Positions 63,469-64,000 of a DNA stretch of 64,000 nucleotides are shown here, piece by piece; within the stretch, counting starts at the first letter, position 1, and every line of letters begins with the position of its first letter. The notes under the pieces were generated by a model. That model was not told the origin of the DNA and made no database searches. It worked only from the letters and a program-made list of their open reading frames with translations. Made by a program: the position numbers and the translations under genes. The DNA lies in assembly GCA_027605045.1 (NCBI GenBank), contig JAQFWX010000061.1:62001-126000 (forward strand), written 5' to 3'. The stretch comes from Phallus indusiatus. Lineage: Eukaryota > Basidiomycota > Agaricomycetes > Phallales > Phallaceae.

Positions 63469-64000
63469 GTTCTGGGATGTAACTTTGTGAGGGAACCGAG
63501 AACCCTCTACCTGATGAATCGATGACCAGTCAATCTCCCGTTGAGTTTTGGATTGTTCTCTTGTCAAGCAACGCGGTGGAACAATTCCGGTTGATATGTC
63601 ATGACATGATGAGTCACAAAGCTTCACATTCTTCATACCTCTGTCATTCCTTTTTCCCTGGGTTGCAGCTTCTTGAGGCTGTCTTTTTATATACGCCCTT
63701 GGCATGCCGCATGCCTCGAGATCTCCTGAAACCTTAGTAAGAAACGTCTTTAGTGCAATGCCAAGGCATCGTGCCTATGCTGATGCGAATCAGATACGGA
63801 AGGAGGATGACATAGCTAATGGGCTTGTAAGCCTCCAGTAATTTCTATTTTAGACTCTTCCATCTGTGAAAGTGGGAATGGCTTACACATCTTCCTCCGT
63901 TGTAGCTCGTAGCCGAACCGGACTCTCCAGGCATCTCAGCTTTCACTGACTCAACACAACCCTCGAGGTTCTTCTTTATTTATCGTTTTACGGCGGAAGA
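63469..64000. other. Window end, no supportable gene
   Basis: A plus-strand frame of 71 codons (63522-63737, starting MTSQSPVEFWIVLLSS) and an opposing minus-strand frame overlap here. Neither shows a domain or a spliced continuation. Nothing else is seen up to the window edge. Confidence 0.35.

Overview
The window looks like nuclear DNA of a filamentous basidiomycete, most likely an agaricomycete (mushroom-forming fungus). The genes are cut by many GT-AG introns, mostly 45-80 nt. They encode eukaryotic and fungal families: an Mcm1-type MADS-box factor, TAF7, fused fungal Egt1, triosephosphate isomerase, an arrestin-like protein, a peroxisomal DysF protein and a GH5 glucanase. A duplicated membrane-protein locus of the DUF6533 kind, common in Agaricomycetes, is also present. 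Two intronless tRNA genes (Gly-GCC, Cys-GCA) are visible. No bacterial operon, CRISPR array or complete transposon was found. All gene models were spliced by hand, and reading-frame phase was checked across every junction for which coordinates are given.

Layout. 1-9.7 kb is almost gene-free, with one possible gene fragment at 0.4-1.0 kb. 9.7-11.8 kb is MCM1, followed by about 6.7 kb of sparse sequence. 18.5-20.4 kb is TAF7. 20.4-25.7 kb is sparse, with two small divergently placed genes near 24 kb. 25.7-34.8 kb is gene-dense: EGT1 (+), a SYLF-domain gene (-), TPI1 (+) and an arrestin-like gene (+). 35.3-42.0 kb is a direct tandem duplication of about 3.2 kb carrying two minus-strand loci per copy. 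42.3-59.97 kb is again dense: a BBC1/AIM3-type protein (+), a DNA polymerase X-like protein (+), QNG1 (-), tRNA-Gly (-), a Pex24/DysF protein (+), a Red1/ZFC3H1-type zinc-finger protein (+), an SSP411-type protein (+), tRNA-Cys (+) and a taxilin-like gene (-). 61.2-63.0 kb is a GH5 glucanase (+), followed by a possible small secreted protein (+).

The genes do not form one pathway. Most are housekeeping functions: transcription (Mcm1, TAF7), RNA surveillance (Red1-like), glycolysis (TPI), antioxidant synthesis (Egt1), queuosine salvage (Qng1), peroxisome membrane (DysF protein), and endocytosis or actin patches (SYLF, BBC1-like, arrestin).

The most unusual observations are these. (1) The taxilin-like gene carries a SUMO-like domain encoded exactly by one symmetric 432-nt exon. 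(2) The polymerase X-like protein has a mitochondrial-type N-terminus and has lost two of the three catalytic aspartates. (3) Several genes contain microexons of 8, 15, 18 and 19 nt and introns of only 33-35 nt. (4) In the tandem duplication, each copy of a putative secreted-protein gene carries a different frameshift.
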